Below, piece by piece: positions 1-6,843 of a stretch of 7,991 nt of DNA; position 1 is the first letter of the stretch, and each line of letters starts with the position of its first letter. The notes beneath the pieces are model-generated. The model was given only the letters and a program-made list of their open reading frames with translations. It did no database searches and was not told the origin of the DNA. The position numbers and the translations under genes were made by a program. Origin of the DNA: Candidatus Bathyarchaeota archaeon (GTDB taxonomy: Archaea > Thermoproteota > Bathyarchaeia > EX4484-135 > B24-G1); contig QMYG01000023.1 of NCBI GenBank assembly GCA_003662535.1, forward strand, positions 1 to 7,991, given 5' to 3'.

Positions 1-693
1 CCCGTAGTGATAGTCGCAATAGACGACGAGGAATACGCAATAGCGGTCTTAAGGCACAGGGGCCCGGAGGTGAAGACTGAGGAGAAGACGAGGCTACCCG
101 GAAAGCTCGAGGCGGAGCGTAGGGAGTCGGCTGTTCAGGCCTATCTGGCTGAGGCGGCGAAGGCGCTGAGTAGTGTTTGGCGTGAGGTTGGGGGCCCAAT
201 CGTTATTGCTGGGCCGGCCTACATGAAGAACCGACTGCACAACCACCTGAAGGAGAAGCACCCAGAGCTGGCGGAGCGGGTTTCCGCCCTAGTTTCAACC
301 AGCTCGGCGGGCCAGGCTGGAGTCTACGAGGCAATACGCTCAGGAGCCTTAGACAAGGTTCTAGCGAACATAAGGATGATGGAGGAAAGCCAAGCTGTGA
401 AGGAGCTCCTAACACGGATAGGGAAAGGGGATGGAAGAGCAGTCTACGGAGAGGAGCAAACAGAGAGAGCGGCCCAGTACGGAGCTGTGGAAACCCTGCT
501 CATCACCGACGAAAAGCTCAGAACAGCCCAAGATGACAGGAGAAAGGCCCTAGAAAACATCATGCACAGCGTGGAAAAGCAAGGGGGCAAGATAATAATA
601 GTCAGCACGGAGCACGAGGCGGGAAAAAACCTACGCTCACTAGGCGGAATAGCCGCACTGCTAAGATTCCCCATCCAATACAACAATAAATAA
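1..693 (+). CDS. pelA: mRNA surveillance protein pelota (Dom34 homologue), 5' partial
   Basis: This is the C-terminal 230 residues of archaeal pelota, the partner of aEF1A/ABCE1 that recognises stalled ribosomes and triggers their dissociation in the cytoplasm. The frame is open to base 1, so the GTG at 7 is internal and the N-terminal Sm-like domain (about 120 residues) lies outside the window. From the GTG, residues 1-100 match the central eRF1-type domain (opening IVAIDDEEYAIAVLR, then IVIAGPAY). Residues 103-225 match the third domain (VYGEEQTERAAQYGAVETLLITDE, then IIIVSTEHEAGKNLRSLGG and IAALLRF). The GGQ motif of true release factors is absent, as expected for pelota. An 88-nt gap separates it from the next gene. 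Third-base use changes sharply along the gene: G/T-rich near the start, A/C-rich near the end. Identification is by recognised family motifs and is very secure. Confidence 0.96.
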   Translation, partial: PVVIVAIDDEEYAIAVLRHRGPEVKTEEKTRLPGKLEAERRESAVQAYLAEAAKALSSVWREVGGPIVIAGPAYMKNRLHNHLKEKHPELAERVSALVSTSSAGQAGVYEAIRSGALDKVLANIRMMEESQAVKELLTRIGKGDGRAVYGEEQTERAAQYGAVETLLITDEKLRTAQDDRRKALENIMHSVEKQGGKIIIVSTEHEAGKNLRSLGGIAALLRFPIQYNNK

Positions 694-737
694 CTAAACC
701 CAAACCACACTACAATTGCCACACAGCTATGGAATAG

Positions 738-746
738 TCTTAAATC
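738..746 (+). promoter_or_regulatory. TATA-like box upstream of the BMP binding-protein gene
   Basis: TCTTAAATC lies about 40 nt before the ATG at 782. An archaeal start about 25 nt downstream would fall near 766-769 and leave a leader of roughly 15 nt holding the Shine-Dalgarno-like GAGGGGAG (771-778). It is the only AT-rich element in the 88-nt gap. The position and leader fit well, but the box is not a perfect consensus. Confidence 0.5.
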
Positions 747-752
747 CTAAAC

Positions 753-771
753 CAGTCGAATATACGGACTG
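753..771. repeat. short inverted repeat before the BMP gene
   Basis: CAGTC (753-757) and GACTG (767-771) form a 5-bp inverted repeat with a 9-nt spacer. It spans the predicted transcription start and abuts the Shine-Dalgarno sequence. It could be an operator or a small hairpin, but five base pairs is near what chance allows. Confidence 0.25.
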
Positions 772-781
772 AGGGGAGACT

Positions 782-2017
782 ATGAGCGCCGGGAAGACGG
801 GAACAAAAATCGCCGCAATAATCATAATAATCATCATAATCGCCGCAGCCGCAGGGTGGTGGTATACAACTACTAGGCCACCAGCAAAGAAGGCGAAGAT
901 TGCAGTGCTATTCGACGTTGGAGGTAGGGGAGACCTGAGCTTCAACGACATGGCGTGGTTGGGCGCTGAAAAAGCCATGGAGGACTTTAAGGTAGACGTT
1001 ACCTACTTGACCCCGCCATCCCTAGCGGACATGAAGCCCCTGCTTGAGGAATACGCCAGCAGCGGGGAATACAGCCTCCTAGTCCTGATAGGCTTCCTCT
1101 GGACCACGCCCCTAAACGAGACGGCTGACAAGTATCCGGACCAGAAGTTCGCCTTGATAGACGCAACCACGGGCGTGGTGAGGCCTAACGAGGTAGACAT
1201 ACTGTTTAGGGAGCAGGAGTGCGCCTGCCTGATGGGTATAGCTGCGGCTGGAATGGCTCACACCTTGGGCGGGGACACGGTTGCGGCGTGCGCAGGAATG
1301 GACATACCACCGCTGTGGAAGTTCCACATAGGCTACCTCTTCGGAGTGAAATACTACGACCTGAAGATGGGGACAACGACGAACTTCCTCTGGACGTACA
1401 CAGGAACCTTCACAGACCCGTCGATAGGCAAGGAGTACACGAGAGGCCTGCTTGAGCAGGGAGCTAAGGTCGTCTACGGCTTGGCCGGCCTCACGCATCT
1501 AGGCTCCTTCGAGGCTGTGAAGGAGTGGCACAAGACGACAGGCGAGCTCGTCTTCGCCATGGGGCAGGACGCCTCTCAGGAGTGGATAGACCCGGAGCAC
1601 ATACCGATTAGCGGGGCGAAGAGGGTGGACGTGGCCGTCTACACGGCCATAAAGATGGTGGTTAAGGGCCCGTGGGAGGGTGGCATAATAACCCTCGGGC
1701 TGAAGGAGGAAGGCGTAGGCATCTGGGACATAGACGGCGTCAAGTGGTTCGCTGAGCAGGCATCGAGCGCTGGGCGCCTAGCCCCAGAACTCACACCAGA
1801 CAAAGTCGCAGACACCGTCAGCCAGCTCAGAGAAACCTACATAACCCCGGAGGTCTGGGACCTCATCCACGACTTGGAGGACGACATTAAGGCTGGACGT
1901 ATCGTCTTTAAGACGCCGATGACGCACGACGAGTATGAGAGCATAATCTCGGCCCTTATGGCTGCGCAGTCGCTCGAAGACCTGAACGTGGCCTTGGAGA
2001 AGGGTTCGGTGAGCTAG
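782..2017 (+). CDS. BMP family nucleoside ABC transporter substrate-binding protein
   Basis: 411-residue extracytoplasmic binding protein of the BMP/PnrA family, whose known members bind purine nucleosides. Residues 1-9 are basic and residues 10-25 form a hydrophobic segment containing eight consecutive isoleucines. There is no lipobox cysteine, so it is probably held by an uncleaved N-terminal anchor. The BMP fold starts near 38 (KIAVLFDVGGRGDLSFND, with the family FN pair at 54-55). It continues with VLIGF near 101-105, FREQECACLMGIAAAGMA near 142-159, TGTFTDPSIGKEYTRGLLEQGAKVVYGLAG across 207-236, and GQD at 261-263, where the family has a ligand-contacting Asp. Length is somewhat above the usual 320-360 because of a helical tail (about 335-411). 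Cys147, Cys149 and Cys170 are unusual for an exported domain. The start is supported by GAGGGGAG 3 nt upstream and a TATA box. It leads the importer operon. Ligand is inferred as a nucleoside. Confidence 0.93.
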   Translation: MSAGKTGTKIAAIIIIIIIIAAAAGWWYTTTRPPAKKAKIAVLFDVGGRGDLSFNDMAWLGAEKAMEDFKVDVTYLTPPSLADMKPLLEEYASSGEYSLLVLIGFLWTTPLNETADKYPDQKFALIDATTGVVRPNEVDILFREQECACLMGIAAAGMAHTLGGDTVAACAGMDIPPLWKFHIGYLFGVKYYDLKMGTTTNFLWTYTGTFTDPSIGKEYTRGLLEQGAKVVYGLAGLTHLGSFEAVKEWHKTTGELVFAMGQDASQEWIDPEHIPISGAKRVDVAVYTAIKMVVKGPWEGGIITLGLKEEGVGIWDIDGVKWFAEQASSAGRLAPELTPDKVADTVSQLRETYITPEVWDLIHDLEDDIKAGRIVFKTPMTHDEYESIISALMAAQSLEDLNVALEKGSVS

Positions 2018-2065
2018 GCCTCGGATTTAAATCCGGGGCCTTCGCCCCACTCAAATTTCTTTTTT
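2017..2065 (+). terminator. overlapping alternative hairpins plus T-tract (putative attenuator or terminator)
   Basis: Beginning at the last base of the BMP stop codon, arm GGCCTCGGAT (2017-2026) pairs with ATCCGGGGCC (2031-2040) around loop TTAA. This gives a 10-bp stem with one G-U pair. Its 3' end is reused by a second hairpin, GGGGC (2035-2039), loop CTTC, GCCCC (2044-2048), so the two cannot form together. A pyrimidine tract TTTCTTTTTT follows at 2056-2065. Archaeal termination depends mainly on the U-tract, so termination here is plausible. Because the rest of the importer lies downstream with its own promoter, this probably ends part of the BMP transcripts and makes binding protein in excess. 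The structures are visible; the function is inferred. Confidence 0.55.
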
Positions 2066-2080
2066 ATGGTTTTGTGGTGA

Positions 2081-2092
2081 AAAGGTTTATAG
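2081..2092 (+). promoter_or_regulatory. TATA box for the importer ATPase gene
   Basis: AAAGGTTTATAG has an A-rich BRE-like 5' side and a TATA core centred near 2088. Initiation 25-29 nt downstream falls at 2113-2117, essentially on the start codon. The transcript would therefore be leaderless or nearly so, consistent with the absence of a Shine-Dalgarno sequence before this gene. Confidence 0.6.
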
Positions 2093-2094
2093 TT

Positions 2095-2110
2095 TGACTA
2101 ATGGTAGTCA
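2095..2110. promoter_or_regulatory. inverted repeat between TATA box and start, operator candidate
   Basis: TGACTA (2095-2100), spacer ATGG, TAGTCA (2105-2110) is a perfect 6-bp inverted repeat. It sits just downstream of the TATA core and just upstream of the expected transcription start. In archaea, regulators bound in that position commonly block RNA polymerase recruitment. No second copy is obvious in the window and the regulator is unknown. Confidence 0.4.
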
Positions 2111-2116
2111 TCCGTG

Positions 2117-3640
2117 ATGGGTATGGGGGGAAGCCAGCCAGCGGTTGAGATGAGGGGGATTACGAAGGTTTATCCAGACGGGGTTGTGGCTCTCAGGGAC
2201 GTAGACTTCACGGTTAGGAAGGGCGAGGTTCACGGACTGCTCGGCGAGAACGGCGCCGGGAAGACCACGCTGATGCGGATACTTTACGGAGAGATAGAGC
2301 CGAGCAGGGGTGAAATATGGATATTTGGGAGGAGGGTGAAGTTTCGGGGCCCGTGGGACGCCATAAGGCAGGGCGTCTACATGGTCTACCAGCAGTTTTC
2401 TCTGGTGCCAGCCTTCACAGTTCTGGAAAACCTGATTCTGGCTTCCTCGTCTATGGGCAGGGCGAAGCTGCAGGACGTGAGGAGGAAGGCGGAGAAGATA
2501 GAGCGTGAGATAGGCCTAGAAGTTCCGCTGAACGCCCGTGTCGAGGAGCTTTCTGTAGGCGTCCAGCAAAAAGCGGAGATACTTAAAGCCCTAATGAGCG
2601 AAGCGAAGATACTCGTGCTCGACGAACCAACATCCGTCCTGACCCCGATAGAGGTTAGGGAGTTGATGAAGCTTCTCTCAAGGCTGAGGGAGATGGGCAT
2701 AACAATAATCTTCATAACCCACAAGCTCAGAGAAGCGAAGGAAATCACCGACAGGATAACCGTCCTGAGGAGGGGCCGTGTCGTCAAGGTGGTTGAAACC
2801 AGAGATGTGAGCCAAGAAGAACTCGCCAAAATGATGGTTGGGAGAGAAATCACCTTCGACATAACAAAGAAGGCGGCGAAAGCTGGAGCGCCGCTGCTGG
2901 CGGTTAAAGACCTGTGGGTTAGGGATGACAGGGGCCTCATGGCTGTGAAAGGTGTCTCCTTCGAGCTTAGGGCTAGAGAAATACTAAGCATAGTTGGGGT
3001 GGCTGGAAACGGCCAAAGAGAGCTGGTGGAAGCAATAGTCGGAATCAGACCTGTGGAGAAGGGTGAGGTCGTCTTTTCTGGGGAAAGCATCACGCAGATG
3101 CCGCCCTCGGAGGTCTACAGGCGTGGGCTAGTCTACATACCCGATTCGAGGGCTGTGGGCCTCATACTCGACTTCAACGTAACCGACAACTCCATACTGA
3201 CGAGGCTTAAGCAGTTCCTTTCTGGCGGGAGAATCCTTTGGAGCGAAGCCCGACGCTACTCTTCGAGGATTGTGAAGGAGTTTAACGTGCTGGTAGACTC
3301 TTTGAGGACGCCTGTTAGGCACCTAAGCGGCGGAAACCAGCAGAGGCTGCTGGTCGGCAGGGAGGTGGCTTCAAACCCGAAGGTGATAATAGCGGCTGAG
3401 CCGACTCACGGCCTCGACGTTGCTGCAACGGAATACATACGCTCCCTCCTGCTGAAGTTGAGGGACGAGGGGAAGGCTGTGCTGCTCGTCTCCACAGACC
3501 TAGACGAAGTCTTCCAGCTCAGCGACAGGATGGCCGTAATATACGAAGGCCAAATAATGGCTACAGGTAGACCGGAAGACTTCACGGCGGAGGAGCTCGG
3601 CCTACTCATGGGTGGTGTGAAATGCGAAGCGAAAAGCTAG
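2117..3640 (+). CDS. nucleoside ABC importer ATP-binding protein (two fused ABC domains)
   Basis: ATPase of the BMP-type nucleoside importer, similar in architecture to NupO/RbsA, acting on the cytoplasmic face. Numbered from an in-frame GTG at 2114, domain 1 has Walker A GENGAGKT (44-51), Q-loop YQQF (92-95), signature LSVGVQQ (146-152), Walker B ILVLDEPT (166-173) and switch His203. Domain 2 keeps signature LSGGNQQ (404-410) and EPTHGLD (429-435). It carries the degenerate P-loop GVAGNGQREL (295-304) without the GK[ST] lysine, and STDLDE in place of the H-loop. That asymmetry is normal for this family, so it is not a sign of decay. The start is uncertain: GTG 2114, ATG 2117 and ATG 2123 share the frame. 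I chose ATG 2117 because the promoter predicts a leaderless message starting there and the family homology begins only near residue 11. It overlaps the next gene by 19 nt. Confidence 0.96.
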   Translation: MGMGGSQPAVEMRGITKVYPDGVVALRDVDFTVRKGEVHGLLGENGAGKTTLMRILYGEIEPSRGEIWIFGRRVKFRGPWDAIRQGVYMVYQQFSLVPAFTVLENLILASSSMGRAKLQDVRRKAEKIEREIGLEVPLNARVEELSVGVQQKAEILKALMSEAKILVLDEPTSVLTPIEVRELMKLLSRLREMGITIIFITHKLREAKEITDRITVLRRGRVVKVVETRDVSQEELAKMMVGREITFDITKKAAKAGAPLLAVKDLWVRDDRGLMAVKGVSFELRAREILSIVGVAGNGQRELVEAIVGIRPVEKGEVVFSGESITQMPPSEVYRRGLVYIPDSRAVGLILDFNVTDNSILTRLKQFLSGGRILWSEARRYSSRIVKEFNVLVDSLRTPVRHLSGGNQQRLLVGREVASNPKVIIAAEPTHGLDVAATEYIRSLLLKLRDEGKAVLLVSTDLDEVFQLSDRMAVIYEGQIMATGRPEDFTAEELGLLMGGVKCEAKS

Positions 3641-4695
3641 CCAGCTGGAGACTAATAGAATACACAACAATAGCCGTCGAAATCACAGGCTCCATAGCCC
3701 TAGGCCTCGTGGTGGCAGGCTCAATACTCGCACTACTAGGCTACGACCCAGCCCGTGGAATCTTCCTCCTCGTCTTCGGCGGCCTAAGAAACCCAGACTA
3801 CCTGCTCAGCAGGGCTGCGTTCATCGCAATGACGGCCCTCGCCTTCTCCATACCGCTATTGGCGGGGGTCTTCAACATAGGTGGGGAGGGCCAGATGTAT
3901 CTCGGTGGGCTGGCCGCCCTCCTAGCAGCCGTCTACTCTGGGAATGCCGCCGTTGCGATTCTGGCTGGCGGGCTGGCTGGAGCGGCTCTCGGCCTGATTA
4001 TAGGAGCTTTGAAGGCTTATAGGGACGTGAACGAGGTCGTCTCGGCTATAATGCTGAACCTCACGCTCTTCTACGTGATTGTCTATGCGATAACAGCCGA
4101 GCTATACGACCCAGTTGCACCCCACGAGTCCATAAAGGTTCCTAAGGGTGCGAGACTCGGCGTCATCCGCTTCGGGGGGCTGAAGCTCCACATAATATTC
4201 CCCTTGATGTTGGCGTTGGTTGCTGTAGCTTACTACTTGCTCTACCACACGAAGCTCGGATACGAGATTAGGGCGTCCGGATTTTCGCCGAAGGCTGCGA
4301 GATACGCAGGCATAGACCCAAAGAAGACCTCAGTATACTCCATGGTTATAGGTGGCTTCTTCGCTGGCGTGGGCGGGGCCTTAAACGTTGTGGGCTTCAC
4401 CTACTACATAGATAACCTGCTGACCTGCATGTATGGGATGGGCTTCACGGGCATCGGCGTAGCGCTGATGGGGCGCAACAACCCAATAGGCGTGGCCCTC
4501 GCATCCATATTCTTCTCCATGCTGGTCTTAGGCGGCTCGAGGATGCAGATGCTTATGAGGGTTCCGAAGGAGGTCGCCGACACCCTGAGCGGTGTGATAA
4601 TTGTGGCTCTCTCCCTGCCCTACGCCTACAGGATGCTGATAAGCTACATCAGGATTAGGAGGATGGTTGGTGTTGGAGCTGAGCAGCATAGTTAG
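3622..4695 (+). CDS. nucleoside ABC importer permease, first subunit (NupP-like)
   Basis: 357-residue polytopic membrane protein of the branched-chain/sugar-type permease superfamily (BPD_transp_2), the larger of two permeases in BMP-type nucleoside importers. About nine hydrophobic segments are visible, roughly at 18-40, 65-84, 92-106, 109-129, 138-158, 188-207, 238-260, 275-303 and 320-338. Family motifs are FNIGGEGQMYLGG (84-96), DVNEVVSAIMLN (135-146) and FTGIGVALMGRNNPIG (275-290). The last two lie in the loops that contact the ATPase in related systems. ATG 3622 overlaps the ATPase gene by 19 nt, with GGTGGTG just upstream as a ribosome-binding site, which suggests translational coupling. 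The first 62 codons are strikingly A/C-ending (55 of 62), while codons further in turn G/T-ending. It forms a heterodimer with the next gene's product by inference from the family. Confidence 0.95.
   Translation: MRSEKLASWRLIEYTTIAVEITGSIALGLVVAGSILALLGYDPARGIFLLVFGGLRNPDYLLSRAAFIAMTALAFSIPLLAGVFNIGGEGQMYLGGLAALLAAVYSGNAAVAILAGGLAGAALGLIIGALKAYRDVNEVVSAIMLNLTLFYVIVYAITAELYDPVAPHESIKVPKGARLGVIRFGGLKLHIIFPLMLALVAVAYYLLYHTKLGYEIRASGFSPKAARYAGIDPKKTSVYSMVIGGFFAGVGGALNVVGFTYYIDNLLTCMYGMGFTGIGVALMGRNNPIGVALASIFFSMLVLGGSRMQMLMRVPKEVADTLSGVIIVALSLPYAYRMLISYIRIRRMVGVGAEQHS
4657..4662 (+). promoter_or_regulatory. Shine-Dalgarno site deciding the start of the second permease
   Basis: AGGAGG is a full-strength Shine-Dalgarno sequence inside the 3' end of the first permease gene. 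It lies 4 nt before TTG 4667, 7 nt before GTG 4670 and 10 nt before TTG 4673, all in the permease frame. The 7-nt spacing and the better start codon favour GTG 4670. The ATG at 4663 is in the upstream gene's frame. Confidence 0.65.
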
Positions 4696-5566
4696 CCTTT
4701 TCATTTTGGCGTTATCTCCGATGGTTCCGCTTCTCCTTGGCTCTGTCGGCGAGATTATCATAGAGAAGGCTGGCGTGGTGAACATCGGGATTGAAGGCGT
4801 GTTTCTACTCTCGGCGCTCACCTCAGCTATGGTCTCGTTCTTCACGGGGAGTCTACCCCTAGCCATCTTTGTTGGCGTAATCACAGGCCTCGGCGTCGGT
4901 GCGATTTTCGCAGTTATAGGCGTCTACCTGAGGGGAGACCAGATAGTCGCAGGGGTTGGAATCAACCTGTTAGCCTACGGCATAGGCGTGATAGCGCTGT
5001 TCAAGACGTGGAATGTCTTCGGGGCATCGCCGCCTGTCGCCACTATACCGAAGTGGGTGGTTGCTGGGCACGGAGTCTCCCCGATGGCCCCGATTTCCGT
5101 TATTATCGCCGTGTTGGCGTGGTTCTTCCTGTTCAGGACGAACACGGGGCTCAAGTTGAGGGCCTGCGGGGAGGAGCCTAGGGCCGCTGAGGCCATGGGC
5201 GTCAATGTTATGAGGATGAGGCTTCTGGCAACGATGCTCGGCTCATCCCTGATGGGCCTCGCTGGTGCTTACCTCTCCATAGACTGGGTTGGCCAGTTCA
5301 CTAGGCAGATAACCGCTGGGAGGGGCTTCATAGCCTTGGCAAACGTGGCCTTCAGCGGATGGAACCCCATCACGGCGATTGTCGGTGCGTTCATCTTCGG
5401 CTTCTTCGAGGCCCTAGCCATATACCTGAGCATAAGCTACGCCCAACCCACACTCGGCTACGTCTTCAGGACAATACCCTACATAGGCACCCTGCTAGTG
5501 GTGATGATCTTCAGGAGCAGGGGAAGAGCCCCAGCCGCCCTAGCCAAGCCCTACATCAAGGAATAA
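4670..5566 (+). CDS. nucleoside ABC importer permease, second subunit (NupQ-like)
   Basis: 298-residue membrane protein, the smaller permease of the BMP-type importer. Numbering from the alternative TTG at 4667, the family motifs are EKAGVVNIGIEGVFLLSA (33-50), LRGDQIVAGVGIN (88-100) and TAGRGFIALANVAFSGWNP (216-234). Seven to eight hydrophobic segments are visible, near 8-28, 43-60, 63-86, 93-112, 140-156, 184-204, 232-254 and 269-282. The gene overlaps the first permease by 26 nt and has a strong internal Shine-Dalgarno sequence, so the two subunits are probably translated in step for equal amounts. The length is normal for the subunit. No clear terminator follows; the stop codon is only 21 nt from the end of convergent ahcY. 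Substrate is inferred from the binding protein and subunit set, not from residues in this protein. Confidence 0.95.
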   Translation: MLELSSIVSLFILALSPMVPLLLGSVGEIIIEKAGVVNIGIEGVFLLSALTSAMVSFFTGSLPLAIFVGVITGLGVGAIFAVIGVYLRGDQIVAGVGINLLAYGIGVIALFKTWNVFGASPPVATIPKWVVAGHGVSPMAPISVIIAVLAWFFLFRTNTGLKLRACGEEPRAAEAMGVNVMRMRLLATMLGSSLMGLAGAYLSIDWVGQFTRQITAGRGFIALANVAFSGWNPITAIVGAFIFGFFEALAIYLSISYAQPTLGYVFRTIPYIGTLLVVMIFRSRGRAPAALAKPYIKE

Positions 5567-5587
5567 AGAAGGGTAAGCATGGAAAGG

Positions 5588-6841
5588 CTAGGTTCCGTGT
5601 CTCCAGCTCTCCAAATACTCCCTCTGCTCCTCGGTCAGCGTGTCTATCTCCACGCCCATAGCCTCAAGCTTTAGGCGTGCAACCTCCACGTCGAGCTCCA
5701 CTGGAAACCTATACACCTTGTTCTCCAGCTTCCCCTCGTTCTTCTTTAGGTATTCCACAGCTAGGGCTTGGTCTGAGAAGCTTATGTCCATGATTTCGGC
5801 TGGGTGGCCCTCTGCGCAGACGAGGTTCACTAGGCGTCCCTCGCCTAGCAGGTATAGGCGTCTACCATCGCTTAGGCGGTATTCGTCTATGCAGTCCCTC
5901 ACACGCCTAACGGATTCAGCCATAGCCCTAAGGGCTTTCACATCTATCTCCACGTCGAAGTGGCCCGCATTGCAGAGTATGGCACCGTCCCTCATCACCC
6001 GGAAGTGCTCCTCACGAATAACATTCTTATTCCCAGTAGCCGTGATGAAAATCTCGCCTATCTTTGCGGCCTCGCTCATGGGCATGACGCTGTAGCCGTC
6101 CATGACTGCCTCCAAAGCCTTTATCGGGTCTACCTCCGTAACGACGACCTTTGCGCCCATGCCTCTGGCCCTCAAGGCTATCCCCTTTCCGACCCACCCG
6201 TAGCCGCAGACGACGACAGTCCTGCCGGCGATGAGCATGTTTGTTGCTCGGAGCACGCCGTCTAGGCTGGACTGGCCGGTGCCATACCTGTTGTCGAAGA
6301 GGTATTTCGTGTAGGCGTCGTTCACCGCTATAACTGGGAAGCCTAGAACCCTGTCCCTCTCCATGGCTTTGAGCCGTATGACGCCTGACGTTGTCTCTTC
6401 ACATCCGCCTATAATTTGGCCTAGGAGCTCTTTCCGCTTTGTGTGAACCTCAACAATCATGTCCGCCCCGTCGTCCACTATTAGCTGGGGCTTATGGTCT
6501 AGGACACGGTTGATGTTGGCGTAGTACTCCTCTAGGGTTTCGCCGTACCAAGCGTAGACGTGGACTTCTCGTTCGGCCAGGGCGGCTGCCACGTCGTCCT
6601 TTGTTGTTAGTGGGTTGCTTCCAGTTATGGCGACTTCGGCTCCTCCAGCCTTCAGGGTTAGGGCTAGGACGGCGGATTTCATCTCTAGGTGTAGGCTCAT
6701 GCCTATTGTCAGGCCTTCGAGGGGTTTTTCACGCTCGAATCGCTCTCTGATTTTGCGGAGGACGGGGCAGTGCCTGTCAGCCCAGTCTATTTTTAGGTGC
6801 CCGCTTGGGGCGAGGGATATGTCCTTAACTAGGTAATCCAA
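5588..6841 (-). CDS. ahcY: adenosylhomocysteinase, archaeal type (possibly S-inosylhomocysteine hydrolase)
   Basis: 417-residue cytosolic NAD-dependent hydrolase that splits S-adenosylhomocysteine, the inhibitory by-product of SAM-dependent methyltransferases, into homocysteine and a nucleoside. Visible motifs are [10 protein letters not shown] (49-58), [16 protein letters not shown] (73-88), VDDGAD (122-127), EETTSGV (148-154), [18 protein letters not shown] (174-191, with the catalytic-type Lys179 and Asp183), NAD loop GYGWVGKG (213-220), ATGNKNVI (268-275), GHFDVEID (293-300) and [10 protein letters not shown] (343-352). It ends at [10 protein letters not shown], lacking the C-terminal extension of bacterial and eukaryotic enzymes, as is usual for archaeal and Thermotoga forms. 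Positions equivalent to human Thr57 and Glu59 are Glu53 and Lys55, which raises doubt about adenine preference. The start is TTG: no in-frame ATG occurs before residue 48, and AGGGGA lies 8 nt upstream. It follows the phosphorylase by 2 nt. Confidence 0.96.
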   Translation of the reverse strand: MDYLVKDISLAPSGHLKIDWADRHCPVLRKIRERFEREKPLEGLTIGMSLHLEMKSAVLALTLKAGGAEVAITGSNPLTTKDDVAAALAEREVHVYAWYGETLEEYYANINRVLDHKPQLIVDDGADMIVEVHTKRKELLGQIIGGCEETTSGVIRLKAMERDRVLGFPVIAVNDAYTKYLFDNRYGTGQSSLDGVLRATNMLIAGRTVVVCGYGWVGKGIALRARGMGAKVVVTEVDPIKALEAVMDGYSVMPMSEAAKIGEIFITATGNKNVIREEHFRVMRDGAILCNAGHFDVEIDVKALRAMAESVRRVRDCIDEYRLSDGRRLYLLGEGRLVNLVCAEGHPAEIMDISFSDQALAVEYLKKNEGKLENKVYRFPVELDVEVARLKLEAMGVEIDTLTEEQREYLESWRHGT

Positions 6842-6843
6842 GG

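Noticed and set aside
2022..2035. TTTAAA inside CGGATTTAAATCCG read as a TATA box for the ATPase gene
   Set aside because: It would place transcription start about 60 nt before the gene, ahead of the T-tract. The box at 2081-2092 has far better spacing.
2990..3030. Degenerate P-loop in the second ABC domain taken as a sign of a decaying gene
   Set aside because: GVAGNGQREL without the GK[ST] lysine is standard in RbsA/NupO-type double ATPases, and the rest of the domain is intact.
2386..3093. 235-codon open frame antisense to the ATPase gene
   Set aside because: It lies wholly opposite a strongly supported ABC ATPase, its translation is Ser/Thr/Leu-rich with no family motif, and no start signals support it. 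It is a reading shadow.
5359..5661. 100-codon + strand open frame over the end of the second permease and the end of ahcY
   Set aside because: It overlaps two real genes, and its His/Arg/Pro/Ser-rich translation looks like an out-of-frame artefact.
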